From NCBI RefSeq assembly GCF_014648815.1, contig NZ_BMRV01000015.1, positions 1 to 64,000 of the forward strand: DNA of 64,000 nucleotides, in the 5' to 3' direction. Under the pieces are notes generated by a model. It searched no databases. It was given only the letters and a program-made list of their open reading frames with translations, and was not told the DNA's origin. Positions 41,720 to 50,828 of this stretch are shown here, piece after piece. The DNA is from Streptomyces flaveolus (GTDB lineage Bacteria; Actinomycetota; Actinomycetes; Streptomycetales; Streptomycetaceae). Position 1 is the stretch's first letter. Each line of letters starts with the position of its first letter. Position numbers and translations under genes: made by a program.

Positions 41720-42718
41720 ATGGCAACCCGTGCCGTCGCCCGTCGTAAGTCCGCCACCGGCGAGACGAGCGCCGCGGCAACCAGCGTCCGCGCCAACGGC
41801 GGCGAGCTCGCCGACCGCGATCTGGTCGGCATGTACCTCGACGAGATCGCGCGGACCCCGCTGCTCGACGCCGCCAAGGAGGTCGAGCTGTCCCAGACCA
41901 TCGAGGCGGGTGTGTTCGCGCGGCAGGTCCTCGAAGGCTACGAGGAGACCGGGGCGGATGCCACCCGAGAGGAGCTCGAGGCCCTGATCGCCGAGGGCGA
42001 GCGGGCGAAGGACGTCTTCATCCGCTCCAACCTCCGCCTGGTCGTCGCGGTCGCCCGCCGCTACCCGCGCAGCGGTCTGCCGCTCCTCGACCTCATCCAG
42101 GAGGGCAACGCAGGCCTGGTCCGCGCGGTCGAGAAGTTCGACTACCGCAAGGGCTTCAAGTTCTCGACGTACGCGACCTGGTGGATCCGCCAGGCCATCA
42201 CCCGGTCGATCGCCGACCAGTCGCGCACCATCCGCCTGCCCGTCCACCTGGTGGAGGAGCTCGGCCGGATCCGGCGCGTGCAGCGCGAGTTCAACCGCGA
42301 GCACGGCCGTGAGCCGGAGCCCGCGGAGATCGCCGCCGAGCTCGGTTCGACGCCGGAGCGTGTGGTCGACGTGCTCGACTGGGCCCGTGACCCGGTCTCG
42401 CTGAACATGTCGGTGGACGACGAGGGCGAGACCCAGTTCGGCGACCTGCTGGAGGACACCTCCGCCGTGTCGCCCGAGCAGTCCGTGATGACGCTGCTGC
42501 GCAGCGAGGAGCTGGACGACCTGATCGGCCGCCTCGACCCGCGCACGGCCTCCATCATCAAGATGCGCTACGGCATCGACGACGGCCGCGAGCGCACGTT
42601 GACCGAGGTCGGCAAGGAGCACGGACTCACCCGCGAGCGGATCCGGCAGATCGAGAAGCACGCGCTGCTGGAACTGAAGAAGCTGGCGCGTGACACCGGC
42701 TTCGAGGCAGCGGCGTAA
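41720..42718 (+). CDS. hrdD: RNA polymerase sigma-70 factor HrdD
   Basis: This is a 332-residue group 2 (non-essential, principal-like) sigma factor. Region 1.2 is LVGMYLDEIARTPLLDAAKEVELSQ, region 2 runs from FIRSNLRLVVAVARRY to STYATWWIRQAITRSIADQSRTIRLP, and region 4.2 ends EHGLTRERIRQIEKHALLELKKLA. It closely resembles S. coelicolor HrdD as I remember it, including the MATRAVARR start. The upstream sigma-R promoter ties it to the oxidative-stress response. AAGGGAG is six to eight bases before the ATG. Confidence 0.96.
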   Translation: MATRAVARRKSATGETSAAATSVRANGGELADRDLVGMYLDEIARTPLLDAAKEVELSQTIEAGVFARQVLEGYEETGADATREELEALIAEGERAKDVFIRSNLRLVVAVARRYPRSGLPLLDLIQEGNAGLVRAVEKFDYRKGFKFSTYATWWIRQAITRSIADQSRTIRLPVHLVEELGRIRRVQREFNREHGREPEPAEIAAELGSTPERVVDVLDWARDPVSLNMSVDDEGETQFGDLLEDTSAVSPEQSVMTLLRSEELDDLIGRLDPRTASIIKMRYGIDDGRERTLTEVGKEHGLTRERIRQIEKHALLELKKLARDTGFEAAA

Positions 42719-42838
42719 GACCGCCGGGGGCCGTCGCAGGGCGGCCCCGTGAGGCGGGGGCGTGGCGTGACGCCTGGGGCGTACGCCGGTGGCCGAAGCC
42801 CGCGCAAACATGGCGCGTAACGCTGCTTCAACCGGCAG

Positions 42839-42865
42839 GGGCCCGGGAACAAAGATTCCGGGCCC
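42839..42865 (+). terminator. Terminator after hrdD
   Basis: GGGCCCGGGAA at 42839-42849 pairs with TTCCGGGCCC at 42856-42865 with one bulge. It lies 120 bases after the hrdD stop, within a 399-base gap that otherwise holds the next promoter and no gene. Confidence 0.6.
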
Positions 42866-43082
42866 GGCGGTTCGGTCCCCGATCCGCACCGGATCCGACG
42901 CACACTTGGACCACGTCCCGACGCACTCCCCCCGGCGCCGGGACTTCCCGAGCCGGGCTCGGCGCCCCTCCCCCCCCGGGTGCCGCAGCCCGGCTCTCTC
43001 CGTCCGCGGGCGGAGGCCAGGACCGCGCAGGCCATGAAGCGGCGGGCCACCCCGAACCTGAACCCCGGGGTGACCCGCCGGA

Positions 43083-43097
43083 TGGCAGATTCTGCCA
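43083..43097. promoter_or_regulatory. TetR operator candidate
   Basis: TGGCAGA-T-TCTGCCA is a perfect dyad of seven-base arms ending 20 bases before the GTG of the TetR gene, a place where binding would block transcription. The gap 42719-43117 contains nothing else that I can identify apart from the hrdD terminator. Confidence 0.65.
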
Positions 43098-43117
43098 CAG
43101 CGGCATAGCCTGCCGAA

Positions 43118-43813
43118 GTGAGCAGCACCACCCGTACTCCCGCCCTCGGCCGGCCACCGGTCTCGCTGACCGAGCGGCGCAAGGCCGAGACCCGCATGGA
43201 CATCGCCCGCGCGGCGGCCCACCTCTTCGTGCACCAGGGCCTGCGGGCCACCCGGGCCGAAGACATCGCGCACGCCGCCGGCATCGCCCCGCGCACCTTC
43301 TACCGGTACTTCGCCACCAAGGAGGAGGCCGTCGCGCCCCTTTACGCCCTCGGGGCCGAGCGCTGGATCGAGGCGGTGCGGGATGCCCCGGCCGAGCTGT
43401 CCCCGCCGCAGGCCCTGGAACACGCGGCGCGGCACACGCTGACGCCGGGTGCCGGGGTGTCCGCCGCGTCGTGGGAGGGGGCCCGGACGCTGATCCGCCT
43501 GGCGGAGACGAGCCCGGCGCTGCGGAAGGTGTGGGCCGACGTGTGCCACATGACCGAGCGGGCGCTCGGGGAGGCCTTGGCCGAGCGGGCTGCGGCCGCG
43601 CAAGGTGAGGACGGCGACGGCGACAACGTTGCCGAGGCGCCGGTGGCCGGACCCCGGCTCCGCTTCGCCGCCGCCACGGCGGGGGCGGCGGTGCGGGTGG
43701 CGGTGGAGTACTGGGCCGCGTCCGCGCAGGAGGCGGGGAGGGCGCTGGACCTGGCGCTGGAGAACCTCGAGGTGCTGCGGGGGTTCGCGTGGGAGGAGGC
43801 GCGGGAGGTGTAG
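43118..43813 (+). CDS. TetR-family regulator next to hrdD
   Basis: This is a 231-residue repressor with an N-terminal helix-turn-helix (MDIARAAAHLFVHQGLRATRAEDIAHAAGIAPRTFYRYFATKEEA) and an alanine-rich ligand domain. It occupies the place of S. coelicolor SCO3201, which I recall as a TetR protein that blocks antibiotic production and sporulation when overproduced. The GTG at 43118 has no good ribosome site, so expression may be low or leaderless. A perfect dyad just upstream suggests autorepression. Confidence 0.9.
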   Translation: MSSTTRTPALGRPPVSLTERRKAETRMDIARAAAHLFVHQGLRATRAEDIAHAAGIAPRTFYRYFATKEEAVAPLYALGAERWIEAVRDAPAELSPPQALEHAARHTLTPGAGVSAASWEGARTLIRLAETSPALRKVWADVCHMTERALGEALAERAAAAQGEDGDGDNVAEAPVAGPRLRFAAATAGAAVRVAVEYWAASAQEAGRALDLALENLEVLRGFAWEEAREV

Positions 43814-44007
43814 CGCGGTGGTGGGTGGCGCCGGGGTGGGTCGCGCAGCCGGGCTGGGGCGCGGGGTGCGACGCGCGACTCGGCGCCGGCGAGGTGCCGC
43901 CACGCCCACCCGTGCCGCCTCAGGGGTACCTCCCAGGCCGTTCAGGCACTGGGGGAGGCGCGATTGCCCGCGGGGCGTGGGGGCACGGGTGTGGGTGGGG
44001 GCGGGCG

Positions 44008-44979
44008 TCAGGGCTCCGGGGTCGCTCGGGTCAGGCGGGCCCCCAGGGTTCGTACGCTGGTCACCAGTTCCGGGGGTTCCTGGACGCGGAAGTCCACCCC
44101 CAGCATCGCGAGTCGTACCGCCATCCACTCCACCGCGTCCGAGACCGTGGCCCGCAGCACGCACGACGTCCCGTCGCCCACCGGCTCCGGCGGGCCGAGC
44201 CATCCCGGCAGCCGCGCGGCGACCTCCCGTACCGGCGCGGCGAAGGTGACGACGATCTCGTACGAGTCGCCGCGCCGCTGCATGGACCGGCGCAGATACT
44301 CCGCCGCGTTCCCCGTCGGCAGTTCCCGCGGAGCGAACCGCGCGCCCGTCGCGAACGGCTCGCTCACCCGGTCCACCCGGAACGTCCGCCAGTCGTCGCG
44401 GTCGACGTCGTACGCGACCAGGTACCAGCGCCGCCCCGTCGAGACCAGCCGGTACGGCTCCGTCAGGCGCCGCGACTCGGTGCCGTCCCCGGCGCGGTAG
44501 GCGAACCGCAGCCGCTCGCGTCCGGCCACCGTGGAGGCCATCACGGTCAGCGTCTCGGGCGCGATGCTCGGCCCGTCCCCACTGGTCAGCGGCGTCGTCG
44601 CGGCCTGGAGCGTGGCGACGCGGTGCCGCAGCCGCGACGGCAGCACCTGTTCCAGCTTGGCCAGCGCCCGCACCGACGCCTCGTCCACGCCCTCCACCGC
44701 GTGCCCCGCCCCGGCGCGCAGCCCGACCGCGATCGCCACCGCCTCCTCGTCGTCCAGCACGAGGGGCGGCATCGCCTTGCCGGCGACCAGCCGGTACCCG
44801 CCGTCGGCGCCCATGGTCGCCTGCACGGGGTAGCCCAGTTCGCGCAGCCGGTCGATGTCCCGCCGGACCGTGCGGCGGGAGACCCCGAGCCGGTCGGCGA
44901 GTTCGCCGCCGGGCCATTCACGGGGTGTCTGGAGCAGGGAGAGCAGCGTCAGGAGCCGGGCCGGAGTGTCCGTCGTCAT
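44008..44979 (-). CDS. WYL-domain transcriptional regulator
   Basis: This is a 323-residue protein with a winged helix at the start (RLLTLLSLLQTPREWPGGELADRLGVSRRTVRRDIDRLRELGYPV) and a WYL domain from about residue 140 (LRFAYRAGDGTESRRLTEPYRLVSTGRRWYLVAYDVDRDDWRTFRVDRV), then a WCX extension. WYL regulators sense nucleic acids or small molecules. It is divergent from an MFS exporter with only 62 bases between them, so it probably controls that exporter and itself. Confidence 0.92.
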   Translation of the reverse strand: MTTDTPARLLTLLSLLQTPREWPGGELADRLGVSRRTVRRDIDRLRELGYPVQATMGADGGYRLVAGKAMPPLVLDDEEAVAIAVGLRAGAGHAVEGVDEASVRALAKLEQVLPSRLRHRVATLQAATTPLTSGDGPSIAPETLTVMASTVAGRERLRFAYRAGDGTESRRLTEPYRLVSTGRRWYLVAYDVDRDDWRTFRVDRVSEPFATGARFAPRELPTGNAAEYLRRSMQRRGDSYEIVVTFAAPVREVAARLPGWLGPPEPVGDGTSCVLRATVSDAVEWMAVRLAMLGVDFRVQEPPELVTSVRTLGARLTRATPEP

Positions 44980-45041
44980 GAGCCCGAGGATGCCCCATAT
45001 ATAGGACGCGATCTGACCTACTGGGGCCATAGCTTGGTCCC

Positions 45042-46568
45042 ATGACCTTCACGCACACCCCGGACACACCCCAGGACCGGCCCGCCGCGGACGGCGACCG
45101 CCGGCGCTGGTTCGCCCTCGCGATCGTGATGACGGCGGCGTTCATGGACCTCGTCGACGTCACGATCGTCAACATCGCGATCCCGTCGATCCAGCGGGAC
45201 GAGGGCGCCACCGTCAGCCAGATCCAGTGGATCACCGCCGGATACGCCCTCGCCTTCGCCGCCGGCCTGATCACCGGCGGACGGCTCGGCGACATCCACG
45301 GCCGCAAGCGGCTGTTCCTGGTGGGCATCGCCGGCTTCACGCTCGCGTCCGCGCTGTGCGGCTTCGCGGTGAACCCGGAGATGCTGGTCGCCTCCCGCAT
45401 CCTCCAGGGCGCCATGGCGGCGCTGATGGTGCCGCAGGTGCTGTCGATCGTGCACGCCACCTTCCCGGCGCACGAGCGCGGCAAGGTGTTCGGGCTGTTC
45501 GGCGCGATCGTCGGACTGGGCGCCGTCTCCGGCCCGCTGCTCGGCGCCCTGCTCACCGAGTGGAACCTCTTCGGCCTGGAGTGGCGGCCCATCTTCCTCA
45601 TCAACCTGCCGGTCGGCATCGCCGGCCTGATCCTCGGCAGCCGCTTCATCACCGAGTCCAAGGCCCCGCGCGCCCTCAAGCTGGACCTCGTCGGCGTCGC
45701 CCTGGTCACCCTCGGCCTGCTGATGCTGATCTACCCGCTGACCCGGGGCGAGGAGCTGGGCTGGCCGCTGTGGGGGTACGTGTCGATGGGCGGCGCGTTC
45801 GTCGTCCTCGCGGTGCTGGTGGCGTACGAGCGGCGCAAGAGCGCGCGGGACGGTTCCCCGCTGGTCGAGCTGTCGCTGTTCAAGGTCAAGAGCTTCGCTG
45901 CGGGCATCGCCGTGCAGACCGTCTTCGGGGTCGGTCTCGGCATCTTCTTCCTGGTGTGGACGCTCTACATGCAGGTGGGGCTGGGCTGGAGCCCGCTGCG
46001 GTCCGGCCTGACGGGCGTGCCGTTCTCGATCGCGGTGTCGACGGCGGCGGGCCTGTCCGTGCAGCAGCTGGTTCCGCGGTTCGGGCGCAAGGTGCTCCAG
46101 GCGGGCGCGCTGGTGATGGCGGCCGGAGTGCTGCTCTACATCTGGGAGGCCGAGCGGTACGGACTCGCCATCACGTCCTGGCAGATGGCGCTGCCTCTGG
46201 TCGTCATGGGTCTCGGCATGGGCCTGATCGTCGCCCCGCTGACGGACGCGGTGTTGTCCCAGGTGCCGCGCGAGCACGCCGGTGCGGCGTCCGGGCTGAT
46301 CAACACCGTGCAGCAGATGGGCAACGCGCTCGGGCTCGGCCTGGTGTCGGTGGTCTTCTTCGGCACGATGGACGACCACCTCACCAGGGCCGGCATCGGC
46401 CCGGCCTACGCGGACGCCTTCCAGAACGCGCTGGGCTGGGTGGCCGCGGTGATGGGCGCCATCTTCCTGCTGATGTTCGCCCTGCCCAAGCGGCCGGCCC
46501 AGCACGTGGAAGGGGCGGACGCGCAGGAGGAGGCCGCGGCGGGGGAGAAGAAGCCCGCACTCGTGTGA
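45042..46568 (+). CDS. DHA2 (EmrB/QacA) family MFS exporter
   Basis: This is a 508-residue exporter with 14 helices. Family signatures are MDLVDVTIVNIAIPSIQRDEG in helix one, QWITAGYALAFAAGLITGGRLGDIHGRKR, and the helix-five motif GLGAVSGPLLGALLTEW. The last 20 residues are charged. The gene is divergent from the WYL regulator and followed by a very strong terminator, so it stands alone. Drugs or toxic metabolites are the likely substrates. Confidence 0.94.
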   Translation: MTFTHTPDTPQDRPAADGDRRRWFALAIVMTAAFMDLVDVTIVNIAIPSIQRDEGATVSQIQWITAGYALAFAAGLITGGRLGDIHGRKRLFLVGIAGFTLASALCGFAVNPEMLVASRILQGAMAALMVPQVLSIVHATFPAHERGKVFGLFGAIVGLGAVSGPLLGALLTEWNLFGLEWRPIFLINLPVGIAGLILGSRFITESKAPRALKLDLVGVALVTLGLLMLIYPLTRGEELGWPLWGYVSMGGAFVVLAVLVAYERRKSARDGSPLVELSLFKVKSFAAGIAVQTVFGVGLGIFFLVWTLYMQVGLGWSPLRSGLTGVPFSIAVSTAAGLSVQQLVPRFGRKVLQAGALVMAAGVLLYIWEAERYGLAITSWQMALPLVVMGLGMGLIVAPLTDAVLSQVPREHAGAASGLINTVQQMGNALGLGLVSVVFFGTMDDHLTRAGIGPAYADAFQNALGWVAAVMGAIFLLMFALPKRPAQHVEGADAQEEAAAGEKKPALV

Positions 46569-46595
46569 CGACGGGGCGGTCGGCGGCGGAACGGG

Positions 46596-46639
46596 GACGC
46601 GGGTGGGCCCGGCACTTCGGTGCCGGGCCCACCCGCGTC
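46596..46639 (+). terminator. Very strong hairpin with UUCG loop
   Basis: The arms 46597-46614 and 46621-46638 pair perfectly over 18 bases and close on C-TTCG-G, a highly stable tetraloop. It lies 29 bases after the exporter stop and separates it from fruR. Confidence 0.85.
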
Positions 46640-46726
46640 CCGGGTTCGGACCCACTCGGGGTTCGGGCCCACTTGCCTCCATCCCACGCCCGTTCATGCC
46701 CGTTTGTGTCTGGTCGCTTCCACTTG

Positions 46727-46750
46727 CCGGTTTACATTCCCGAAAACCGG
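46727..46750. promoter_or_regulatory. Candidate FruR operator
   Basis: CCGGTTT at 46727-46733 and AAACCGG at 46744-46750 form a dyad spaced by ten bases, upstream of fruR and in its probable promoter. DeoR repressors often bind such spaced sites near their own gene; fructose 1-phosphate would release it. Confidence 0.45.
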
Positions 46751-46803
46751 GCGTAGCCTCCCGTGAAACCACACGTTCGGGCACAAGGTGGAGGTGAACA
46801 GGC

Positions 46804-47565
46804 ATGTACGCACCGGAGCGGCAGCAGGAGATCCTCCGGCTCGCCCGGGACGGCGGCCGGGTGGACGTCGTGTCGTTGGCCGAGGAGTTCCAGGTGACGG
46901 CGGAGACCATCCGCCGCGACCTCAAGGCCCTGGACCGCGCCGGTCTGCTCCGCCGGGTGCACGGCGGCGCCATCCCCGCCGGGCGCCTCGACTTCGAGCC
47001 GGACCTCGCCGAGCGCGAGTCCACGGCGGCCGGCGAGAAGGAGCGGATCGCCAAGGCGGCCCTCGCGGAACTGCCCGCCGAGGGCACGGTCATCCTGGAC
47101 GCCGGTTCGACGGTGGCCGGCCTGGCCGCCGCCTTCCCGCCCGAGGCGCAGCTCACCGTCGTCACCCACAGCCTGCCCATCGCGGCCCGCCTCGCCGACC
47201 ACCCCGGCATCCAGCTCCACCTGGTCGGCGGGCGCGTGCGGCACCGTACGCGGGCCGCCGTGGACGCCTGGGCGCTGCGCGCGTACGGCGAGATCCGCGC
47301 CGACGTGCTGATGGTGGCGGCCAACGGCTTCTCGGCCGAGCACGGCCTGACCACCCCCGACCTCGCCGAGGCTGCGGTCAAGCGGGCCGCCGTCGCCGCG
47401 GCCCGGCGCGTCGTGCTGCTCGCCGACTCCTCCAAGCACGGCCAGGAGCACTTCGCCCGCTTCGGCGCCCTGAGCGACGTGGACCTGCTGATCACCGACA
47501 GCGGGCTGAGCCCCGAAGACGCCGCCGCCATCGAGCGCGACGGCACGGAAGTAGTACGCGCATGA
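46804..47565 (+). CDS. fruR: FruR, DeoR-family repressor of the fructose operon
   Basis: This is a 253-residue regulator. The DeoR helix-turn-helix is RQQEILRLARDGGRVDVVSLAEEFQVTAETIRRDLKALDRAGLLRRVHGGAI; a sugar-phosphate-sensing domain follows (ILDAGSTVAGLAAAFP, VTHSLPIAARL, LVGGRVRHRTRA). It opens the operon with fruK overlapping its stop and fruA behind, the same order as S. coelicolor fruRKA. GGAGGTGA lies ten bases before the ATG. Confidence 0.93.
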   Translation: MYAPERQQEILRLARDGGRVDVVSLAEEFQVTAETIRRDLKALDRAGLLRRVHGGAIPAGRLDFEPDLAERESTAAGEKERIAKAALAELPAEGTVILDAGSTVAGLAAAFPPEAQLTVVTHSLPIAARLADHPGIQLHLVGGRVRHRTRAAVDAWALRAYGEIRADVLMVAANGFSAEHGLTTPDLAEAAVKRAAVAAARRVVLLADSSKHGQEHFARFGALSDVDLLITDSGLSPEDAAAIERDGTEVVRA

Positions 47566-48509
47566 TCCTCACCGTCACCCCCAACCCGTCGCTGGACCGC
47601 ACCTACGAGGTGCCCTCACTGGACCGCGGCGAGGTCGTCCGCGCCACCGGCGAGCGGGTCGACCCGGGCGGCAAGGGCGTGAACGTCTCGCGCGCGGTCA
47701 CGGCGGCCGGGCAGCGCACCGTCGCGGTACTGCCCCTCGGCGGCGCACCCGGCGCGCTCGTCGCCGACCTGCTCGACGCCCAGGGCATCGAGGTCGCGCC
47801 GGTGCCCGTCGCCGGGGCCACCCGCTCCAACATCGCGCTCGCCGAGGCCGACGGCGTCCTGACGAAGATCAACGCCCCGGGGCCCGAACTGTCGGCGGCC
47901 GAACAGGAACTGCTCCTGGAGGCCGTACGGCGGCAGTCGCGCGGCGCCGACTGGATCGCCTGCTGCGGCAGCCTGCCCCGCGGACTCGCCCCGTCCTGGT
48001 ACGCCGCCCTGGTCGCCCGGGCGCACGCCGCCGGGGTCCGCATCGCCCTGGACACGTCCGGGCCCGCCCTGCGCGAGGCGCTGAGCGAGCGGCCCGACGT
48101 GGTCAAGCCCAACGCCGAGGAGCTCGCCGAGGTCGTCGGGCGCCCCCTGGCCACCGTCGGCGACGCCCTGAAGGCCGCCGAGGAGCTGCGCGAACTGGGC
48201 GCGCGTGCCGTGCTCGCCAGCCTGGGCGCCGACGGGCAGCTGCTCGTGGACGACGCGGGCACCTGGTTCGGCAGCGCCCGCGTGGACGCCGTACGCAGCA
48301 ACGTCGGCGCCGGTGACTCCTCCCTGGCCGGATTCCTCATCGCCGGCGGCGGCGGACCGGGGGCCCTCGCCTCCGCCGTCGCGCACGGCGCCGCGGCCGT
48401 CCGGCTCCCCGGCAGTGTCATGCCGACACCGGCCGACCTGGACCCGGCCGCGGTGACGGTCACGGACCGGGTGCCGGTGGACCGCGCGCTGACGGAGCCG
48501 GTGTCATGA
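47562..48509 (+). CDS. fruK: FruK, 1-phosphofructokinase
   Basis: This is a 315-residue PfkB-family kinase that phosphorylates fructose 1-phosphate to fructose 1,6-bisphosphate. Motifs: MILTVTPNPSLDRTYEV at the start, GGKGVNVSRA (PfkB signature 1), ACCGSLPRGLAPSWY, and the catalytic VRSNVGAGDSSLAGFL near residue 250. The ATG overlaps the fruR stop by four bases. Its own stop overlaps the start of a 53-codon frame that leads to fruA. Confidence 0.95.
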   Translation: MILTVTPNPSLDRTYEVPSLDRGEVVRATGERVDPGGKGVNVSRAVTAAGQRTVAVLPLGGAPGALVADLLDAQGIEVAPVPVAGATRSNIALAEADGVLTKINAPGPELSAAEQELLLEAVRRQSRGADWIACCGSLPRGLAPSWYAALVARAHAAGVRIALDTSGPALREALSERPDVVKPNAEELAEVVGRPLATVGDALKAAEELRELGARAVLASLGADGQLLVDDAGTWFGSARVDAVRSNVGAGDSSLAGFLIAGGGGPGALASAVAHGAAAVRLPGSVMPTPADLDPAAVTVTDRVPVDRALTEPVS

Positions 48510-48667
48510 GCGCCCCGCACGGCGCCGGCGCCCTCCCCGGCCCTCACCCCCGTACCCCCGTCCCCCGTACTCCCCCTCGCACCACCCCTGCCCGCAGTAC
48601 CTCCGTCCCCACCCTCGCCCACCCTTCCGCGTTCCGGGCGATACGCGAGCTAAGGAGCCCGCGATGA
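48506..48667 (+). CDS. Possible 53-residue coupling ORF between fruK and fruA
   Basis: An ATG within the fruK stop (ATGA) opens a 53-codon frame that ends on a TGA overlapping the fruA ATG (again ATGA). The product would be Pro/Arg/Thr-rich (MSAPHGAGALPGPHPRTPVP onward) and resembles no family I know. It may be translated only to couple fruA to fruK, or may be chance. fruA has its own AAGGAG, so the frame is not essential for it. Confidence 0.3.
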   Translation: MSAPHGAGALPGPHPRTPVPRTPPRTTPARSTSVPTLAHPSAFRAIRELRSPR

Positions 48668-50745
48668 GCGACATGATCACCGCGGATCTGGTCGACCTCG
48701 ACCTGTCCGCCGACACCAAGGAAGCGGCGGCGCGCGCCCTCGCCGAACGCATGGTGGCCCAGGGCCGGGTGACCGACCTGGAGGGCTTCCTCGCCGACGT
48801 GGCCGCCCGCGAGGCGCAGATGCCGACCGGCCTGGACGGCGGCATCGGCATCCCGCACTGCCGCAGCGAGCACGTCACCGAGCCGACCCTCGCCTTCGGC
48901 CGCAGCGCGCTCGGCATCGACTTCGGCGCGGCGGACGGCCCGGCCGACCTGATCTTCCTGATCGCCGCTCCGGCGGGCGCCGACGACGCCCACCTGACGA
49001 TCCTCTCGTCCTTGGCGCGGCAGTTGATGAACGCCGAGTTCACGGCCGCGCTCCGCTCGGTGGGCGACGCCGGGGCCGCCGCGGCGCTCATCCGCGGGGA
49101 GGCGCCGGCGGTTTCCGACGGCGACGAGGACTCCGTGGCGGTCTCGGCGGCGGCCTCCGCCGAGACCGCCACGGGCAGCACGGCGAGCGGCGCCGCGAGC
49201 AGCACCGAGAGCGACGAGGCGCCGGCGGCGGAGCCCGAGCGGCCCTTCCGCATCGTCGCCGTCACCTCCTGCCCCACCGGCATCGCGCACACCTACATGG
49301 CGGCCGAGTCGCTGGAGAACGCCGGCCGCGAGGCGGGCGTCGCGATCGCCGTCGAGACCCAGGGCTCGGCCGGCTTCACCCGGCTCGACCCGGCGGTCAT
49401 CGAGGCGGCGGACGGCGTGATCTTCGCCCATGACGTGCCCGTGCGCGACAAGGACCGCTTCGCCGGTAAGGCCACCGTCGACACCGGCGTCAAGGCGGCC
49501 ATCAACCGCCCCGGCGAGCTGATCACCGAGGTCCGCGGCAAGGCGGCCCGCGGCGAGGTCACCTCGGCGTCCCCGGGCGCGACGCCCGTCGAGCGCGGCG
49601 GCGAGGCCGGCGAGGGCTACGGCACCAAGCTGCGCAAGTGGCTGATGTCGGGCGTCAGTTACATGGTGCCCTTCGTCGCGGCGGGCGGTCTGCTCATCGC
49701 CCTCGGTTTCGCGATCGGCGGCTACGGGATCAACAAGGCGCCGTCGGTGATGGACCACTTCGTGTGGTCGCAGGCCGACAGCTGGGCGGCGCTGCTGTTC
49801 CAGATCGGCGGCGTGGCGTTCGGCTTCCTCGTCCCGGTCCTGGCCGGCTACATCGCCTACGGCATGGCCGACCGGCCCGGCCTCGTCCCCGGCTTCGTCG
49901 GCGGCTCGATCGCGCTGACCATCAACGCGGGCTTCCTCGGCGGTCTGGCGGCCGGTCTGATCTCCGGTGCCGTGGTGATGGCGATCCAGCGGGTGCGGAT
50001 CCCGGCCGCGCTGCGCGGCATCATGCCGGTGGTGGTGATCCCGCTGATCTCCTCGGCGGTCGTCGGCTTCCTGATGTTCGTGGTGATCGGCAAACCCATC
50101 GCATCCGCGCAGACGGCGATGACCGACTGGCTGAGCGGACTGTCCGGCGCCAACGCCGTCCTGCTCGGCGCGCTGCTCGGCCTGATGATGTGCTTCGACC
50201 TCGGCGGCCCGGTCAACAAGGTCGCCTACGCCTTCGCCACGGCCGGCATCGCGGTCAGCGACCCCAGCGACTCCGCGATGAAGATCATGGCGGCGGTCAT
50301 GGCGGCCGGGATGGTCCCGCCGCTGGCGATGGCCCTGGCCACGACCGTGCGCGGCCGGCTGTTCAACGCCGCCGAGCGCGAGAACGGCAAGGCCGCCTGG
50401 GTGCTGGGCGCCTCCTTCATCTCCGAGGGCGCCATCCCGTTCGCCGCGGCCGACCCGCTGCGGGTCATCCCCTCCTCGATGGTGGGCGGCGCGCTCACCG
50501 GCGCCCTGTCGATGGCCTTCGGCGCGACGCTGCGCGCCCCGCACGGCGGCATCTTCGTGGTCCCGCTGATCGGCAACCCGCTGCTCTACCTGGTCGCCGT
50601 CGCGGCCGGCGTCTGCGTCACCACGGCCCTGGTGATCGTCCTCAAGGGCCTGCGCAAGCAGGCACCCGGAACGGCGACGCCGGGAACCGGCGACGCGGCC
50701 CCGTCCGCCTCGACGGCGGGTGCGAAGGAGCCGGTGGCGGCCTGA
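48664..50745 (+). CDS. fruA: FruA, fructose-specific PTS enzyme IIABC
   Basis: This 693-residue membrane permease takes up fructose and phosphorylates it to fructose 1-phosphate. The IIA domain has the phospho-histidine His65 (GGIGIPHCRSEH). A 40-residue Ala/Ser/Glu linker leads to the IIB domain with Cys203 (VTSCPTGIAHTYMAAE). The IIC domain from about residue 320 has eight or more helices, with FDLGGPVNKVAY and EGAIPFAAADPLR. Phosphate comes from HPr. AAGGAG precedes the ATG. Confidence 0.96.
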   Translation: MSDMITADLVDLDLSADTKEAAARALAERMVAQGRVTDLEGFLADVAAREAQMPTGLDGGIGIPHCRSEHVTEPTLAFGRSALGIDFGAADGPADLIFLIAAPAGADDAHLTILSSLARQLMNAEFTAALRSVGDAGAAAALIRGEAPAVSDGDEDSVAVSAAASAETATGSTASGAASSTESDEAPAAEPERPFRIVAVTSCPTGIAHTYMAAESLENAGREAGVAIAVETQGSAGFTRLDPAVIEAADGVIFAHDVPVRDKDRFAGKATVDTGVKAAINRPGELITEVRGKAARGEVTSASPGATPVERGGEAGEGYGTKLRKWLMSGVSYMVPFVAAGGLLIALGFAIGGYGINKAPSVMDHFVWSQADSWAALLFQIGGVAFGFLVPVLAGYIAYGMADRPGLVPGFVGGSIALTINAGFLGGLAAGLISGAVVMAIQRVRIPAALRGIMPVVVIPLISSAVVGFLMFVVIGKPIASAQTAMTDWLSGLSGANAVLLGALLGLMMCFDLGGPVNKVAYAFATAGIAVSDPSDSAMKIMAAVMAAGMVPPLAMALATTVRGRLFNAAERENGKAAWVLGASFISEGAIPFAAADPLRVIPSSMVGGALTGALSMAFGATLRAPHGGIFVVPLIGNPLLYLVAVAAGVCVTTALVIVLKGLRKQAPGTATPGTGDAAPSASTAGAKEPVAA

Positions 50746-50763
50746 ACACACTGCGGACAACGT

Positions 50764-50804
50764 GACAGCCGGGCCGGGTCCGACGAGGACCCGGCCCGGC
50801 TGTC
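50764..50804. terminator. Perfect 18-base-pair terminator after fruA
   Basis: The arms 50764-50781 and 50787-50804 pair perfectly over a five-base loop (GACGA). It lies between the convergent fruA and DUF6227 genes and should stop both. Confidence 0.85.
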
Positions 50805-50828
50805 GTACGACCGACCGGTGACGGCGGC

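Noticed and set aside
43860..44000. Inverted GC-rich repeats between TetR and WYL genes
   Set aside because: They are short and interrupted (CCTCCCA...TGGGGGAGG), probably an ordinary two-way terminator, and add nothing unusual.
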